DNA of 64,000 nucleotides from Riemerella columbina DSM 16469 (GTDB lineage Bacteria; Bacteroidota; Bacteroidia; Flavobacteriales; Weeksellaceae): NCBI RefSeq assembly GCF_000374405.1, contig NZ_KB894219.1, positions 54 to 64,053 of the forward strand, read 5' to 3'. Shown piece by piece: positions 30,152 to 39,703 of this stretch (position 1 is its first letter; each line of letters starts with the position of its first letter). The notes under the pieces were generated by a model. It saw only the letters and a program-made list of their open reading frames with translations, ran no database searches and was not told where the DNA came from. The position numbers and the translations under genes were made by a program.

Positions 30152-31430
30152 ATATTCTGTAAAATTTTCTATTAAAAACAATGAAACTGATGAACCGACA
30201 CCTTTAAGACTTAGGGTATCGTTTAATTCTTTACGTATAGAACTTTACCCAAGGATAATGATAAAACCCTCGCAATTTGATAATACTAAGCAAGTAATAA
30301 AAGGGGATATAATTGCTAAAAAGAAAATGTCTAAAGTTGTATCTCATATTGATTCTGTTTTTGAAAAGTACGATTACGAAAAGAATAGATATCCTACATC
30401 CAAAGAACTTAAAGCAGAGTTTAAAGCACTATTTAGTGATAGTGATATTACAAACAAGGATTTAGTTTTAGATATCTTTGATCTATTTATAGAAAATGCT
30501 TCAATTCTAAAACAATGGGCTGATGGTACTCGGAAAAGTTATATCTCTATAAAAAACCATTGGTCTTACTACCTGCCTAATAGGAAGATAAATGAATTGA
30601 CAGAAAAGGACTTAATGGGTTTTATTCAATATTTCCAAAAAGCACCTATAGACCACAGAACAAAGAAAACTAGAAAACCACACCGAAATACAACAGTAGA
30701 GAAAAATATTGCAGACTTTAAAACTATGCTACAATGGGCGTCTGATAAAAAGTATTATGAAGGAGATTTACATAATACTTTCAAACCTGTTTTCAAAGGA
30801 ACAAGCGGAGATTTGAAAGAAATAGTCTACTTAGAATGGGACGAATTGATGAAACTTTTTAACCACGACTTTGGGATAGATAGACTAAATAATGTTAGAG
30901 ATGTATTTTGTTTCTGCTGTTTCACTGGTGTCAGATTTTCTGATGCGAAAAAATTGAGGAGAGAAGATATTAGAAATGATTACATGTTAGTAACAACCGA
31001 AAAGACTATTGACCCATTGAAAGTTGATTTGAACAATTATGCATTAAGTATCTTGAATGATTATAAAGATAATGATATGCCTTTGCCTATAATTTCTCAA
31101 GATAAGACCAATGAATACATAAAAGAAATCGCGGAGATTTTAGAATTTAATGATCCAGTCACAGAGGTTTTTTTTGTTGGCGAAAAAAGATATAAAAACA
31201 CTTCATTGAAAAAAGAAGTGTTATCTACCCATGCAGGAAGAAGAACTTTTGTTGTTAACTCTTTAAAACTTGGAATTCCAACAGTTGTTATAAGAAGTTG
31301 GACAGGTCACAAAGATGATAGAGCAATGAAACCATATATTAAAATTGTTGATGAGTTAAAATCTAAGGAAATGAATAAGTTTAATAGTGACTTTACCCCC
31401 AGAAATATCCCCAGAAAAAACGATACTTAA
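30144..31430 (+). CDS. Tyrosine recombinase (phage integrase)
   Basis: The 428-residue protein has a Bacteroidota-type N-terminal arm domain (MLKYSVKFSIKNNETDEPTP, then PLRLRVSFNSLRIELYPRIMIKP), a SAM-like core-binding domain (ILKQWADGTRKSYISIKNHW), and the catalytic domain. The domain has CFTGVRFSDAKKL (catalytic Arg), STHAGRRTFVVNSL (His-xx-Arg), TGHKDDRAM (His) and KPYIKIVDEL (Tyr). It integrates and excises the prophage. A tRNA 3'-end fragment lies 80 bp downstream. The start overlaps the small HTH-like gene. Confidence 0.93.
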   Translation: MLKYSVKFSIKNNETDEPTPLRLRVSFNSLRIELYPRIMIKPSQFDNTKQVIKGDIIAKKKMSKVVSHIDSVFEKYDYEKNRYPTSKELKAEFKALFSDSDITNKDLVLDIFDLFIENASILKQWADGTRKSYISIKNHWSYYLPNRKINELTEKDLMGFIQYFQKAPIDHRTKKTRKPHRNTTVEKNIADFKTMLQWASDKKYYEGDLHNTFKPVFKGTSGDLKEIVYLEWDELMKLFNHDFGIDRLNNVRDVFCFCCFTGVRFSDAKKLRREDIRNDYMLVTTEKTIDPLKVDLNNYALSILNDYKDNDMPLPIISQDKTNEYIKEIAEILEFNDPVTEVFFVGEKRYKNTSLKKEVLSTHAGRRTFVVNSLKLGIPTVVIRSWTGHKDDRAMKPYIKIVDELKSKEMNKFNSDFTPRNIPRKNDT

Positions 31431-31459
31431 TGAAGTAAAATAAAACTTAATGAAGTAAA
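31425..31459. repeat. Two 15-bp direct repeats next to the attachment site
   Basis: ACTTAATGAAGTAAA occurs at 31425-31439 and 31445-31459, 20 bp apart; the first copy contains the integrase stop codon. Repeats of this kind close to the core are the usual form of integrase arm-type binding sites, but that role is inferred. Confidence 0.65.
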
Positions 31460-31510
31460 GCCTTATAAATAAAGAAAAATCAAACTTCAATAAAATATAA
31501 TAAATCGCAA

Positions 31511-31531
31511 CTCAATTCCCGTCCTCGCTAC
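31511..31531 (+). other. Probable phage attachment site (tRNA 3'-end fragment)
   Basis: CTCAATTCCCGTCCTCGCTAC reads as the 3' half of a tRNA: T-loop end, T-stem strand CCCGT, acceptor strand CCTCGCT and the discriminator base. No matching 5' tRNA part is present in the sequence before it. This is what remains at the integrase side when a phage inserts in a tRNA gene; the whole gene should lie at the other end, outside the window. Confidence 0.6.
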
Positions 31532-31561
31532 AAACCGCCCTATATATAGGGCGGTTTTTTT
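31532..31561 (+). terminator. Rho-independent terminator after the tRNA fragment
   Basis: AAACCGCCCTATATATAGGGCGGTTT is a near-perfect hairpin followed by Ts. It was probably the native terminator of the disrupted tRNA transcript and now ends integrase transcription. Beyond it, 31562-31864 shows no gene or recognisable element. Confidence 0.9.
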
Positions 31562-31864
31562 CGTTTTCTACGAAAAATATTCTCAGTTTTTTTGATAATC
31601 AGCCCCTTATTTTTAATTTTAAATCGTCCTATAAAAAATTAAACTCATGAATGTTAAATTCATCTAGAATAAACAATATTAATAGGATTAAAAGCTACTT
31701 TAGTTTTTGAAATGAAAAAAATACATTTTTACTATCTTAAATCGTTTTCAGTTATTTTATTTAGGATGTAATTATAAAAAAATGAATTTTCATAATACTT
31801 ATGGCATTAATTATAGAATTGAGATTCGTATCAATAACCAATCTAATCATATAAAAAAAATCGT

Positions 31865-31976
31865 TACCTTTGCAGGGAATATTAAAAATGAATATTAACC
31901 CAAATCTGCCTAAAGAAGTTACGCAGATGTCGCCGTAGGTGAACGATGCCTCGGTATTTTAAAACCAATTTATTTT
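31865..31976 (+). promoter_or_regulatory. pnp promoter box and structured leader
   Basis: TACCTTTG (31865-31872) is an exact -7 box. The roughly 100-nt leader contains an ATCTGC/GCAGAT hairpin (31904-31928) and further GC-rich pairing near CCGTAGG and GATGCC. PNPase autoregulates through a structured leader in other bacteria; whether this leader does so is unknown. Confidence 0.5.
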
Positions 31977-34130
31977 ATGAATGCACCACAAGCAATTACA
32001 GAAACTATTCTGCTCAAAGACGGCAGAGAAATTACTATTGAAACAGGAAAACTTGCCAAGCAAGCCGATGGTGCTGTAGTGGTAAAAATGGGTGGCACAA
32101 TGTTATTAGCCACCGTAGTAGCTGCCAAAGAAGCAAATCCTGGCGTAGACTTTCTACCTCTTACGGTAGATTATAGAGAAAAATTTGGTTCGGCAGGAAA
32201 GATTCCTGGGAACTTTTTTAGAAGAGAAGCAAGACCATCTGATGATGAGATCCTTACGATGCGATTGGTGGATAGAGTGATTCGTCCATTATTTCCAAGT
32301 GATTTCCATGCGGAAGTTCAAGTGATGATTTCTTTAATCTCTTATGACGGTAAAGTAATGCCAGATTCATTAGCTGGCTTAGCAGCATCTGCAGCAATAG
32401 CCATTACCGATATTCCATTTAACGGACCTTTTTCTGAGGTAAGAGTCATTAAAAAAGATGGTGTTTTAAGCATCAACCCTAGTTGGGAAACGCTTCAAGA
32501 AGGCGTAGAGCTGGACATTATGGTAGGAGCAACTAAAGACTCTGTGGTGATGGTAGAAGGTGAGATGGACGAAATTACAGAACAAGAAATGCTAGAGGCG
32601 ATTGCTTTTGCTCACGATGAAATTAAAACTCAAGTAGCGGCTCAAGAAGCGTTAGCCCAAAAAGTAGGGAAATCATTACCAAAAAGAGAGTATTGCCACG
32701 AAACACACGATGAAGACCTTAAAAAAGAAATTTGGGACTACGCGTACCAAAAATATTACGATATAGCCAAAACACCAAGTGCTAAAGAGGAACGAGGGGA
32801 TAAGTTTTTAGCAGTGGTAGAAGAATTTTTAACACGCTATACAGAAGAAGAATTAGAAGAGAAGCAAGACTTAGCAAAAGTATATTTCCACGATGTACAA
32901 AAAGAAGCCGTGCGTCAATTAATCTTGAATGAAAATGTAAGGTTAGACGGTAGAAATAATCAACAAATTCGCCCTATTTGGTGCGAGGTAGATTATTTGC
33001 CATCTGCACATGGTTCTTCTGTATTTACTAGAGGAGAAACCCAGTCATTAACTACAGTGACATTAGGCTCTTTGATGGATGCCAACAGAATTGATAGCGT
33101 TGTTACACAACACGAGGAAAGATTTTACCTTCATTATAACTTCCCACCATTCTCAACAGGTGAAGCAAGGCCATTAAGAGGAACTTCTAGAAGGGAGGTA
33201 GGACATGGAAACTTAGCACAGAGAGCGCTTAAAATTATGATTCCAGAGGAAACACCATATACGATCCGTGTAGTTTCTGATATTTTAGAGTCTAATGGGT
33301 CATCTTCTATGGCAACTGTGTGTGCAGGAACATTAGCTTTAATGGATGCAGGTATTCCTATGAGAAAGCCAGTATCGGGTATTGCCATGGGCTTGATTAC
33401 CGATAAAGAATCTGGAAAATTTACCGTATTATCTGATATTTTAGGGGATGAAGACCACCTTGGAGATATGGACTTTAAAGTAACGGGGACGGAAAATGGA
33501 ATTACGGCTTGCCAGATGGATATTAAAATTCAAGGTTTAACAATGGACATTATGGAACAAGCGTTAATGCAGGCCAGAGAGGGGAGACTTCATATCTTAG
33601 GCGAAATGCTGAAAACGATTTCTGAACCTAGACAAGATGTGAAACCTCATGCACCAAAAATGTTGATGATGGAGATCCCAAAAGACTTCATTGGGGCTGT
33701 GATTGGACCTGGTGGAAAAGTAATTCAGCAGTTACAAAAAGATACAGAAACTGTAATTACTATTGAAGAAAAAGGTGATATCGGACATATTGAAATTTCT
33801 GGAATGGATAGAAATAAAATTAACGAAGCAGTTAGACAAATCAATGAAATCACCTTTGTGCCAGTAGTGGGCGAGGTGTATAATGGTAAAGTGGTAAAAG
33901 TAGTAGACTTTGGTGCTTTTATCCAATTGGCTAAAGGAACGGAAGGACTTCTTCATATCTCAGAAATCGACTGGAAGCGTACTGAAAAAGTACCTTATAA
34001 TGAAGGCGATAGGGTAGAAGTGAAATTTATGGGTTATGATGACCGTAAGAAAATGAAACTTTCAAGAAAAGTTTTATTACCAAAACCACCGAGAGATAAC
34101 AAACCTAAGGATAACCAAAATAATGGTTAA
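31977..34130 (+). CDS. pnp: Polyribonucleotide nucleotidyltransferase (PNPase)
   Basis: The 717-residue protein has two RNase PH domains ([21 protein letters not shown] near residue 60; [33 protein letters not shown] near 330). The linker helical domain, the GxxG loop of the KH domain ([15 protein letters not shown] near 565) and an S1 domain ([23 protein letters not shown]) follow. It degrades RNA by phosphorolysis and is part of RNA turnover. Length and motifs are normal for the family. Its usual partner rpsO is not upstream; the prophage now occupies that side. Confidence 0.97.
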   Translation: MNAPQAITETILLKDGREITIETGKLAKQADGAVVVKMGGTMLLATVVAAKEANPGVDFLPLTVDYREKFGSAGKIPGNFFRREARPSDDEILTMRLVDRVIRPLFPSDFHAEVQVMISLISYDGKVMPDSLAGLAASAAIAITDIPFNGPFSEVRVIKKDGVLSINPSWETLQEGVELDIMVGATKDSVVMVEGEMDEITEQEMLEAIAFAHDEIKTQVAAQEALAQKVGKSLPKREYCHETHDEDLKKEIWDYAYQKYYDIAKTPSAKEERGDKFLAVVEEFLTRYTEEELEEKQDLAKVYFHDVQKEAVRQLILNENVRLDGRNNQQIRPIWCEVDYLPSAHGSSVFTRGETQSLTTVTLGSLMDANRIDSVVTQHEERFYLHYNFPPFSTGEARPLRGTSRREVGHGNLAQRALKIMIPEETPYTIRVVSDILESNGSSSMATVCAGTLALMDAGIPMRKPVSGIAMGLITDKESGKFTVLSDILGDEDHLGDMDFKVTGTENGITACQMDIKIQGLTMDIMEQALMQAREGRLHILGEMLKTISEPRQDVKPHAPKMLMMEIPKDFIGAVIGPGGKVIQQLQKDTETVITIEEKGDIGHIEISGMDRNKINEAVRQINEITFVPVVGEVYNGKVVKVVDFGAFIQLAKGTEGLLHISEIDWKRTEKVPYNEGDRVEVKFMGYDDRKKMKLSRKVLLPKPPRDNKPKDNQNNG

Positions 34131-34149
34131 TACTTAGAAAATAATTTTT

Positions 34150-34185
34150 TGATAAAGAGGCTATTTAATAGCCTCTTTTTTATTT
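34150..34185. terminator. Bidirectional terminator between pnp and the nitroreductase gene
   Basis: The stem AAGAGGCTATT / AATAGCCTCTT is followed by Ts on the plus strand. The convergent nitroreductase ends within a few bases of it. Confidence 0.85.
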
Positions 34186-34698
34186 ATGCTCTAAAGTGCC
34201 GATGTAGAACAGACCTAAGCATTTCTCGTTATCATTTAGATTAAGGAATTCGGATAGATAAGCAGCCAATTTAGGAGTGCTCCAGTAGCACCCTAACTGG
34301 TAAGTGCTACACAATAAATACATATTTTGAACGCCCATAGAAACTGCGGCAATTTCCTCCCATTCTGGAACAGTATCGCTAATGGCAACGCTTGTACTGA
34401 TAATGGCAGAAGCACCTTTGATTTTATCTATAATACTCAGGTATTTCTTTTCCAAGAATTTATCTTCTGGCGTATAAGTTTTATAGAGTTTTGCCATTTC
34501 TTTGGCTAAAGCATCTTTTTGTTTACCTAGAAATAATTGATAGCGCCAAGGTGCTGTTTTTTTATGATTAGGCGTAAGGCATCCGACATTTAATAATTCG
34601 TTGAGGATATCTTTAGTAATATCTACTCCTGTGTAATCTTTAGGATAAGTACTTTTTCTTTGTTCAATAATCGCTTTAAGGATTTGGGATTCATTCAT
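34180..34698 (-). CDS. Nitroreductase family protein
   Basis: The 172-residue protein contains the nitroreductase layout: IIEQRKSTYPKDYTG, NVGCLTPNHKKTAPWRYQLFLGKQ (FMN-binding strand) and a C-terminal IAAVSMGVQNMYLLCSTYQLGCYWSTPKLA, the dimeric flavoprotein core. NAD(P)H-dependent reduction of nitro or quinone compounds is the general role; the natural substrate is unknown. A TATATTTG box (complement of 34715-34722) lies 17 nt upstream of the start, and the gene converges with pnp. Confidence 0.88.
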   Translation of the reverse strand: MNESQILKAIIEQRKSTYPKDYTGVDITKDILNELLNVGCLTPNHKKTAPWRYQLFLGKQKDALAKEMAKLYKTYTPEDKFLEKKYLSIIDKIKGASAIISTSVAISDTVPEWEEIAAVSMGVQNMYLLCSTYQLGCYWSTPKLAAYLSEFLNLNDNEKCLGLFYIGTLEHK

Positions 34699-34851
34699 AG
34701 ATTGATGTTTTTTACAAATATAACTTTTTTAAAATGAAGTTTAAGATTTTATTTTGGTATCCACACAAACTTCTATTCATTCAAAGAGCGTTATTGTAAG
34801 TCTCAAATAAAAACATTAAATTTACCACCCTACAACAAATTTTAATAGACT

Positions 34852-35994
34852 ATGGATTTTAATCTAACAGAAGAGCAGTTAATGATTCAACAAGCTGCTA
34901 GAGATTTTGCACAAAACGAATTATTACCTGGTGTTATAGAACGAGATAGAGACCAGAAATTCCCTACCGAACAAGTGAAGAAAATGGGAGAAATGGGCTT
35001 TTTGGGTATGATGGTAGACCCTAAGTATGGCGGTGCAGGTTTAGATAGTGTTTCTTATGTATTGGCTATGGAAGAGATTTCCAAAGTGGATGCTTCTGCG
35101 GCGGTAGTGATGTCAGTAAATAACTCATTGGTATGTGCAGGGTTGGAAAAATATGCAAGTGAAGAACAAAAGCAAAAATATTTAGTTCCCTTAGCCAGCG
35201 GTGAAGTGCTTGGGGCGTTCGCCTTATCTGAACCAGAAGCAGGATCAGATGCCACTTCTCAAAAAACCATTGCCGAAGACAAAGGCGATTATTATTTATT
35301 AAACGGTACCAAAAACTGGATTACCAATGGCGGTACTGCGAGTTATTATATCGTGATTGCCCAAACCCATCCTGAAAAAGGGCATAAGGGGATTAATGCC
35401 TTTATCGTAGAACGCGATTGGGAAGGCTTTGATATTGGACCAAAAGAAGACAAAATGGGGATTCGTGGGAGTGATACGCATTCTTTGTTATTTACCGATG
35501 TAAAGGTACCAAAAGAAAATCGTATTGGCGAAGAGGGTTTTGGGTTTAATTTTGCAATGGCGGTGTTAAATGGTGGTCGTATTGGGATTGCTTCTCAGGC
35601 GTTAGGGATTGCGAGTGGTGCTTATGAGTTGGCGCTTAAATATGCTAAGGAGCGTAAGGCTTTTGGTAAGGAAATTATCCATCATCAAGCCGTAGCGTTT
35701 AAATTGGCCGATATGGCAACCCAAATCACGGCGGCAAGAATGCTGTGCTATAAGGCAGCGGCAGAAAAAGACCAAGGCAAAGACATTTCCGAGAGTGGTG
35801 CGATGGCGAAGTTGTTTGCCTCTAAAACCGCTATGGATACGACTATTGAAGCGGTTCAGATTCACGGTGGCTATGGTTATGTGAAAGAATACCATGTAGA
35901 GCGAATGATGCGCGATGCCAAGATTACACAAATCTACGAAGGTACTTCTGAAATTCAGAAAATTGTAATTTCTAGAAGTATTGCCAAAAAATAA
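34852..35994 (+). CDS. Acyl-CoA dehydrogenase
   Basis: The 380-residue protein has the family's N-terminal helix bundle, the FAD-binding YYLLNGTKNWITNGGTASYYI segment near residue 145, GFNFAMAVLNGGRIGIASQALGIASGAYE, and a C-terminal QIYEGTSEIQKIVIS with the catalytic Glu. It removes two hydrogens from acyl-CoA in beta-oxidation or branched-chain amino-acid breakdown, passing electrons to ETF. Short-/medium-chain type is most likely by length. No other beta-oxidation gene is adjacent. Confidence 0.94.
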   Translation: MDFNLTEEQLMIQQAARDFAQNELLPGVIERDRDQKFPTEQVKKMGEMGFLGMMVDPKYGGAGLDSVSYVLAMEEISKVDASAAVVMSVNNSLVCAGLEKYASEEQKQKYLVPLASGEVLGAFALSEPEAGSDATSQKTIAEDKGDYYLLNGTKNWITNGGTASYYIVIAQTHPEKGHKGINAFIVERDWEGFDIGPKEDKMGIRGSDTHSLLFTDVKVPKENRIGEEGFGFNFAMAVLNGGRIGIASQALGIASGAYELALKYAKERKAFGKEIIHHQAVAFKLADMATQITAARMLCYKAAAEKDQGKDISESGAMAKLFASKTAMDTTIEAVQIHGGYGYVKEYHVERMMRDAKITQIYEGTSEIQKIVISRSIAKK

Positions 35995-36036
35995 ATCCAA
36001 TGCCTTGCTCACTTAGAGTGGTGCAATTTTTATTTA

Positions 36037-36155
36037 GGCGTGCCCCTCTGCCTTTTTTTAGGAAAAGGCAGAGCGTCGGTCTACGGGCAGTCGCTTTGTG
36101 GGCTTTTTTAGGAAAGCCCACAAGAGCTCCAACAATGCCCTCCGCCCTCACGCGG
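36037..36155 (+). repeat. Dispersed hairpin-rich intergenic repeat (copy 1)
   Basis: It runs from GGCGTGCCCCTCTGCC to GCCCTCACGCGG and holds two hairpins: CTCTGCCTTTT paired with AAAAGGCAGAG, and GTGGGCTTT with AAAGCCCAC. Its reverse complement recurs at 61396-61539 with the same outer framework but a different second hairpin. Related ends occur at 58011-58119. It occupies most of the gap between the acyl-CoA dehydrogenase and BFN genes; ORFs drawn through it are spurious. Confidence 0.85.
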
Positions 36156-36327
36156 TATTTCGTCAACTACAAAATTACGATGTTCAAAATAAGAGTTATC
36201 ATATAATGATAGTTAAACAATACCTCTATTGATAAAAAAATGGTATTAGGATAAAAGAGACTAACTAATTTTAATCATAATTTCTAATAAAAAATACCAT
36301 CTTTCTATGGAGGTGGTGTTTTTTTAT

Positions 36328-36335
36328 TATATTTG
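36328..36335 (+). promoter_or_regulatory. Promoter -7 box immediately upstream of the DUF151 gene
   Basis: TATATTTG ends four bases before ATG 36340, which predicts a leaderless or nearly leaderless message and decides the start codon. Confidence 0.6.
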
Positions 36336-36339
36336 TCTT

Positions 36340-36927
36340 ATGAATTATAAGAAACTCATCATTCGAGGGATTTCCCCTAGTCAGACACAGACGGGTGCCT
36401 ATGCCTTGTTATTAGAAGAGGAAGAAAGCGGTATAAAATTACCAATTGTCATAGACTATTATGGTGCCCAAGCCATTTCTTTAGGACTGGAACGCGAAGC
36501 GGCTAAGCAACTGTCTAGACCCATGACCCACGATTTATTTAAAAATTTTATTGATGCCTCTCAGTTTGTTTTTGAATATGTGGTGATTTATCAGATTATA
36601 GATGGGGTATTCTTTTCAAATATACATCTTAAACATAAAATTACGGAGGATTCCATCATCCTAGATGCACGCACTTCTGATGCGGTATCTCTAGCCGTGC
36701 GCTATAATGCGGATATCTTTTCCACAAAAGAAGTCTTGGAAGAAGCAGGTATTTTGCTCGAAATCCAAGCCATAGATTCTGAAGAAGATATTGTAGAAAT
36801 GCTGATGGAAGAAGAAAGTTTGGACGAGCTCAAAGCACAGCTAGAGGAAGCAGTAGCAAAAGAAGACTTTGACCTTGCTGTTATTATTCAAGAAAAAATA
36901 AAGCAAAGACAAAAGAAAATAGACTAA
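36340..36927 (+). CDS. DUF151 bifunctional-nuclease family protein with C-terminal UVR motif
   Basis: I start at ATG 36340 (MNYKKLIIRGISPSQTQTGA), eleven codons inside the longest frame, since the -7 box overlaps the earlier codons. Residues 1-135 carry the BFN domain (LPIVIDYYGAQAISLGLERE, then THDLFKNFIDASQF and LDARTSDAVSLAVRYNADIF). The end has a UvrB/UvrC-like UVR motif (LKAQLEEAVAKEDFDLAVIIQEKIK) that can mediate protein contacts. BFN proteins have been reported to cleave RNA and DNA in plants; bacterial function is less clear. It is followed 11 bp later by a nucleoside transporter. Confidence 0.85.
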   Translation: MNYKKLIIRGISPSQTQTGAYALLLEEEESGIKLPIVIDYYGAQAISLGLEREAAKQLSRPMTHDLFKNFIDASQFVFEYVVIYQIIDGVFFSNIHLKHKITEDSIILDARTSDAVSLAVRYNADIFSTKEVLEEAGILLEIQAIDSEEDIVEMLMEEESLDELKAQLEEAVAKEDFDLAVIIQEKIKQRQKKID

Positions 36928-36938
36928 TAATACAAAAT

Positions 36939-38321
36939 ATGGACAATATAAAACTACGATTGGTAATACTGAACTTTTTGCAGTATTTTGTTTGGGGGGC
37001 TTGGCTGATTACTATGGCTAATTTTTGGTTTGGAACCAAGCATTGGGATGGGACTCAATTTGGTGCCGTATTTGGTACTATGGGAATCGCTTCCATATTT
37101 ATGCCAACTCTGGCGGGGATTGTTGCCGACCGATGGATTAATGCAGAGAAACTTTATGGCTTTTTTCATATTGCCTATGCTGGGGTGCTGTTTTATTTAC
37201 CTCATGCTGAGAGTCCCACTGCTTTTTTCTGGTTGATGCTTTTGGCAATGGTATTTTATATGCCCACAATCGCCCTTTCTAATTCTATTAACTACCATAT
37301 TTTAAATGAACGAAATTACGATGTGGTAAAGGTGTTTCCAAGCCTAAGGGTTTGGGGAACCGTAGGGTTTATTGTTGCTATGTGGATTACTAATCTTACG
37401 GGGAATAAAGCCTCGGAAGGTCAGTTTTATATTGCGGGTACTGTGGCTATTGTATTAGGGATTTATGCCTTTACCTTACCACCATCACCACCACAAAAAA
37501 ATATTGATAAAAATGCACCATTGAGTGAGCAATTAGGGCTTAATGCATTCCAATTATTCGCAAAATATAAAATGGCCTTGTTCTTTTTATTTTCAATGTT
37601 ATTGGGCGCGGCTTTACAACTAACCAATGCTTATGGTGATGTTTACCTTAGTGAATTTGAATTTTATCCTCAATATGCTCAGTCTTTGGTAGTGGAAAAA
37701 TCTACAATTATCATGTCGATTTCACAGATTTCTGAAACACTATTTATTTTAGCCATACCATTTTTTTTAAAGAAATTTGGAATTAAAAAAGTAATGTTGC
37801 TAAGTATGTTGGCTTGGGTACTTCGTTTTGGATTGTTTGCTTTTGGTGACCCTGGTACAGGGCTATGGATGATTATCCTATCTTGTATTGTATACGGAAT
37901 GGCGTTTGACTTCTTCAATATCTCTGGGTCGTTATTCGTGGAAACCACAACGGATAAAAAGATTCGTTCTTCAGCACAAGGTTTATTTATGATGATGACC
38001 AATGGTTTCGGTGCCATTATCGGAAGTTATGTGGCGGGTTGGGTCATCGACCATTTCTTTACTAAATCCTTTACTTCTGCTTCGCAATTAGCAGAATATT
38101 TACAGACGAGTACCGATAATTCTTCGTTTATAGAAATATTGAAAAATTCTTTTAATGCTACAATTATGTCCGATGGTTCACTTTCTCAAGTGGTAGCACT
38201 TAGGGATTGGTATCAGATATGGTTGGCGTTTGCCATCTACGCCTTGGTTGTAGCGGTATTATTTGCCATCATGTTTAAACATAAACACGATCCGAAGGCG
38301 GTAGAAAATATTAAACATTAA
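36939..38321 (+). CDS. Nucleoside permease, MFS (NupG-like)
   Basis: The 460-residue protein has about twelve membrane segments with the NupG-family pattern: MDNIKLRLVILNFLQYFVWG, WLITMANFWFGTKHWDGTQFGAVFGTMGIASIFMPTLAGIVADRWI, and YGMAFDFFNISGSLFVE. It would import nucleosides with protons. It follows the DUF151 gene by 11 bp and is probably co-transcribed. A terminator lies 28 bp after it. Confidence 0.88.
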   Translation: MDNIKLRLVILNFLQYFVWGAWLITMANFWFGTKHWDGTQFGAVFGTMGIASIFMPTLAGIVADRWINAEKLYGFFHIAYAGVLFYLPHAESPTAFFWLMLLAMVFYMPTIALSNSINYHILNERNYDVVKVFPSLRVWGTVGFIVAMWITNLTGNKASEGQFYIAGTVAIVLGIYAFTLPPSPPQKNIDKNAPLSEQLGLNAFQLFAKYKMALFFLFSMLLGAALQLTNAYGDVYLSEFEFYPQYAQSLVVEKSTIIMSISQISETLFILAIPFFLKKFGIKKVMLLSMLAWVLRFGLFAFGDPGTGLWMIILSCIVYGMAFDFFNISGSLFVETTTDKKIRSSAQGLFMMMTNGFGAIIGSYVAGWVIDHFFTKSFTSASQLAEYLQTSTDNSSFIEILKNSFNATIMSDGSLSQVVALRDWYQIWLAFAIYALVVAVLFAIMFKHKHDPKAVENIKH

Positions 38322-38349
38322 TAAAACTATTTTAAAGAAAATAACAATG

Positions 38350-38380
38350 ATGCTGTTCAGATTTTGAGCAGCATTTTTTT
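38350..38380 (+). terminator. Rho-independent terminator after the nucleoside permease gene
   Basis: ATGCTGTTCA pairs with TGAGCAGCAT across a short loop and is followed by seven Ts. Confidence 0.85.
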
Positions 38381-38447
38381 ATTCTGAGGATAAATACTAC
38401 TATAAGGTGTTTACGATTAGCGTTAAAAAAATCTCAATAAAAATGTG

Positions 38448-38455
38448 TATTTTTG
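38448..38455 (+). promoter_or_regulatory. Promoter -7 box of the aminotransferase gene
   Basis: TATTTTTG is an exact TAnnTTTG match, 14 nt before ATG 38469 and 23 nt before ATG 38478. Confidence 0.6.
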
Positions 38456-38468
38456 TCGAAAATAAAAA

Positions 38469-39674
38469 ATGATTATAATGCCAAAAATATCTCAACGCGC
38501 GGCGGGAATGCCGGCATCTCCGATTAGAAAGTTAGTACCTTATGCTTTAGAGGCAAAGCAAAGAGGGGTGAAAGTTTATCATCTTAATATTGGTCAGCCC
38601 GATATCGCAACACCAGAAACGGCGTTGGAAGAGTTAAAAAATATCCACCTTAAAGTTTTGGAATATTCTCTTTCAGAAGGGAATTTGGAATATCGTAAAG
38701 CGCTTGAAACTTACTATCAAGGATTAGGATTTAAAGATATTACCGTGGATAATTTTATCGTTACCAATGGGGGTTCGGAAGCGCTAAATTTTGCCCTTTC
38801 TACTTTATGTGATGAAGGCGATGAAATCATTATTCCTGAGCCTTATTATGCGAATTACAATGGGTTTTCTAATCATATTAAAGTCAATGTAGTGGCAGTG
38901 CCGTCTTCTATTGAGAATGGTTTTGCATTGCCAAGTATGGAGGCATTTGAAGAAAAAATTACTGATAAAACCAAAGCGATTGTTATCTGTAATCCAGGAA
39001 ATCCAACGGGCTATTTGTACACCAAAGAAGAATTACAAAAGTTAGCAAACATTGCTTTAAAACACGATATTGTTATTATTTCGGATGAAGTATACCGCGA
39101 GTATGTGTATGATGGAGAACAACAAACTTCTATGTTAGCATTTCCAGAATTAGCAGAGCATTGCATCGTGATTGATTCGGAGTCTAAGCGTTATTCTATG
39201 TGTGGTGTGCGCATTGGCTGTATGGTAACGCGTTCTAAAATGATAAAAGAGGCAGCCATGAAATTTGCACAAGCGAGATTGAGTCCCGTATTAATTGGTC
39301 AAATTATCGCGGCTAAAGCCCATCAAAATGACGAGGCGTACATTAATAGCGTAAGAGCAGAATATACCAAGCGTAGAAATTTATTAGTAGAACTTCTAAA
39401 TGAAATTCCAGGTGTAAAATGTCCTATGCCAAAAGGGGCGTTCTATTGTATGGCAGAACTTCCAGTAGATGATGCCGAAACTTTTGCACAGTGGCTATTA
39501 GAGTCTTATAACAATAATAAGGAAACCATTATGGTAGCACCAGCAGGCGGATTTTATTCTAATCCAGAACTAGGAAAAAAACAAGTGCGTATGGCGTATG
39601 TCCTTAATGAAAACGACTTAAAGCGTAGTGCCGAAATTTTAAAAGACGCACTAGAACAATACAACAAAAAATAA
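38469..39674 (+). CDS. PLP-dependent class I/II aminotransferase
   Basis: The 401-residue protein has the fold-type I pattern: HLNIGQPDIATPE, FIVTNGGSEALNFALSTLCD, AIVICNPGNPTGYLYTKEEL, IISDEVYREYVYDG, and the PLP-lysine motif IDSESKRYSMCGVRIGCM near residue 238. It most resembles aspartate/aromatic aminotransferases. ATG 38478 (MPKISQRAAGM) is an alternative start. It is followed at 30 bp by the susC-like gene, but that gene has its own regulation by context. Confidence 0.92.
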   Translation: MIIMPKISQRAAGMPASPIRKLVPYALEAKQRGVKVYHLNIGQPDIATPETALEELKNIHLKVLEYSLSEGNLEYRKALETYYQGLGFKDITVDNFIVTNGGSEALNFALSTLCDEGDEIIIPEPYYANYNGFSNHIKVNVVAVPSSIENGFALPSMEAFEEKITDKTKAIVICNPGNPTGYLYTKEELQKLANIALKHDIVIISDEVYREYVYDGEQQTSMLAFPELAEHCIVIDSESKRYSMCGVRIGCMVTRSKMIKEAAMKFAQARLSPVLIGQIIAAKAHQNDEAYINSVRAEYTKRRNLLVELLNEIPGVKCPMPKGAFYCMAELPVDDAETFAQWLLESYNNNKETIMVAPAGGFYSNPELGKKQVRMAYVLNENDLKRSAEILKDALEQYNKK

Positions 39675-39703
39675 AACTTAATATTAACTAAAAACATAAT
39701 TTT

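Noticed and set aside
36000-36206. 68-codon plus-strand and 64-codon minus-strand ORFs between the acyl-CoA dehydrogenase and DUF151 genes
   Set aside because: They run through the dispersed hairpin repeat and translate its inverted repeats.
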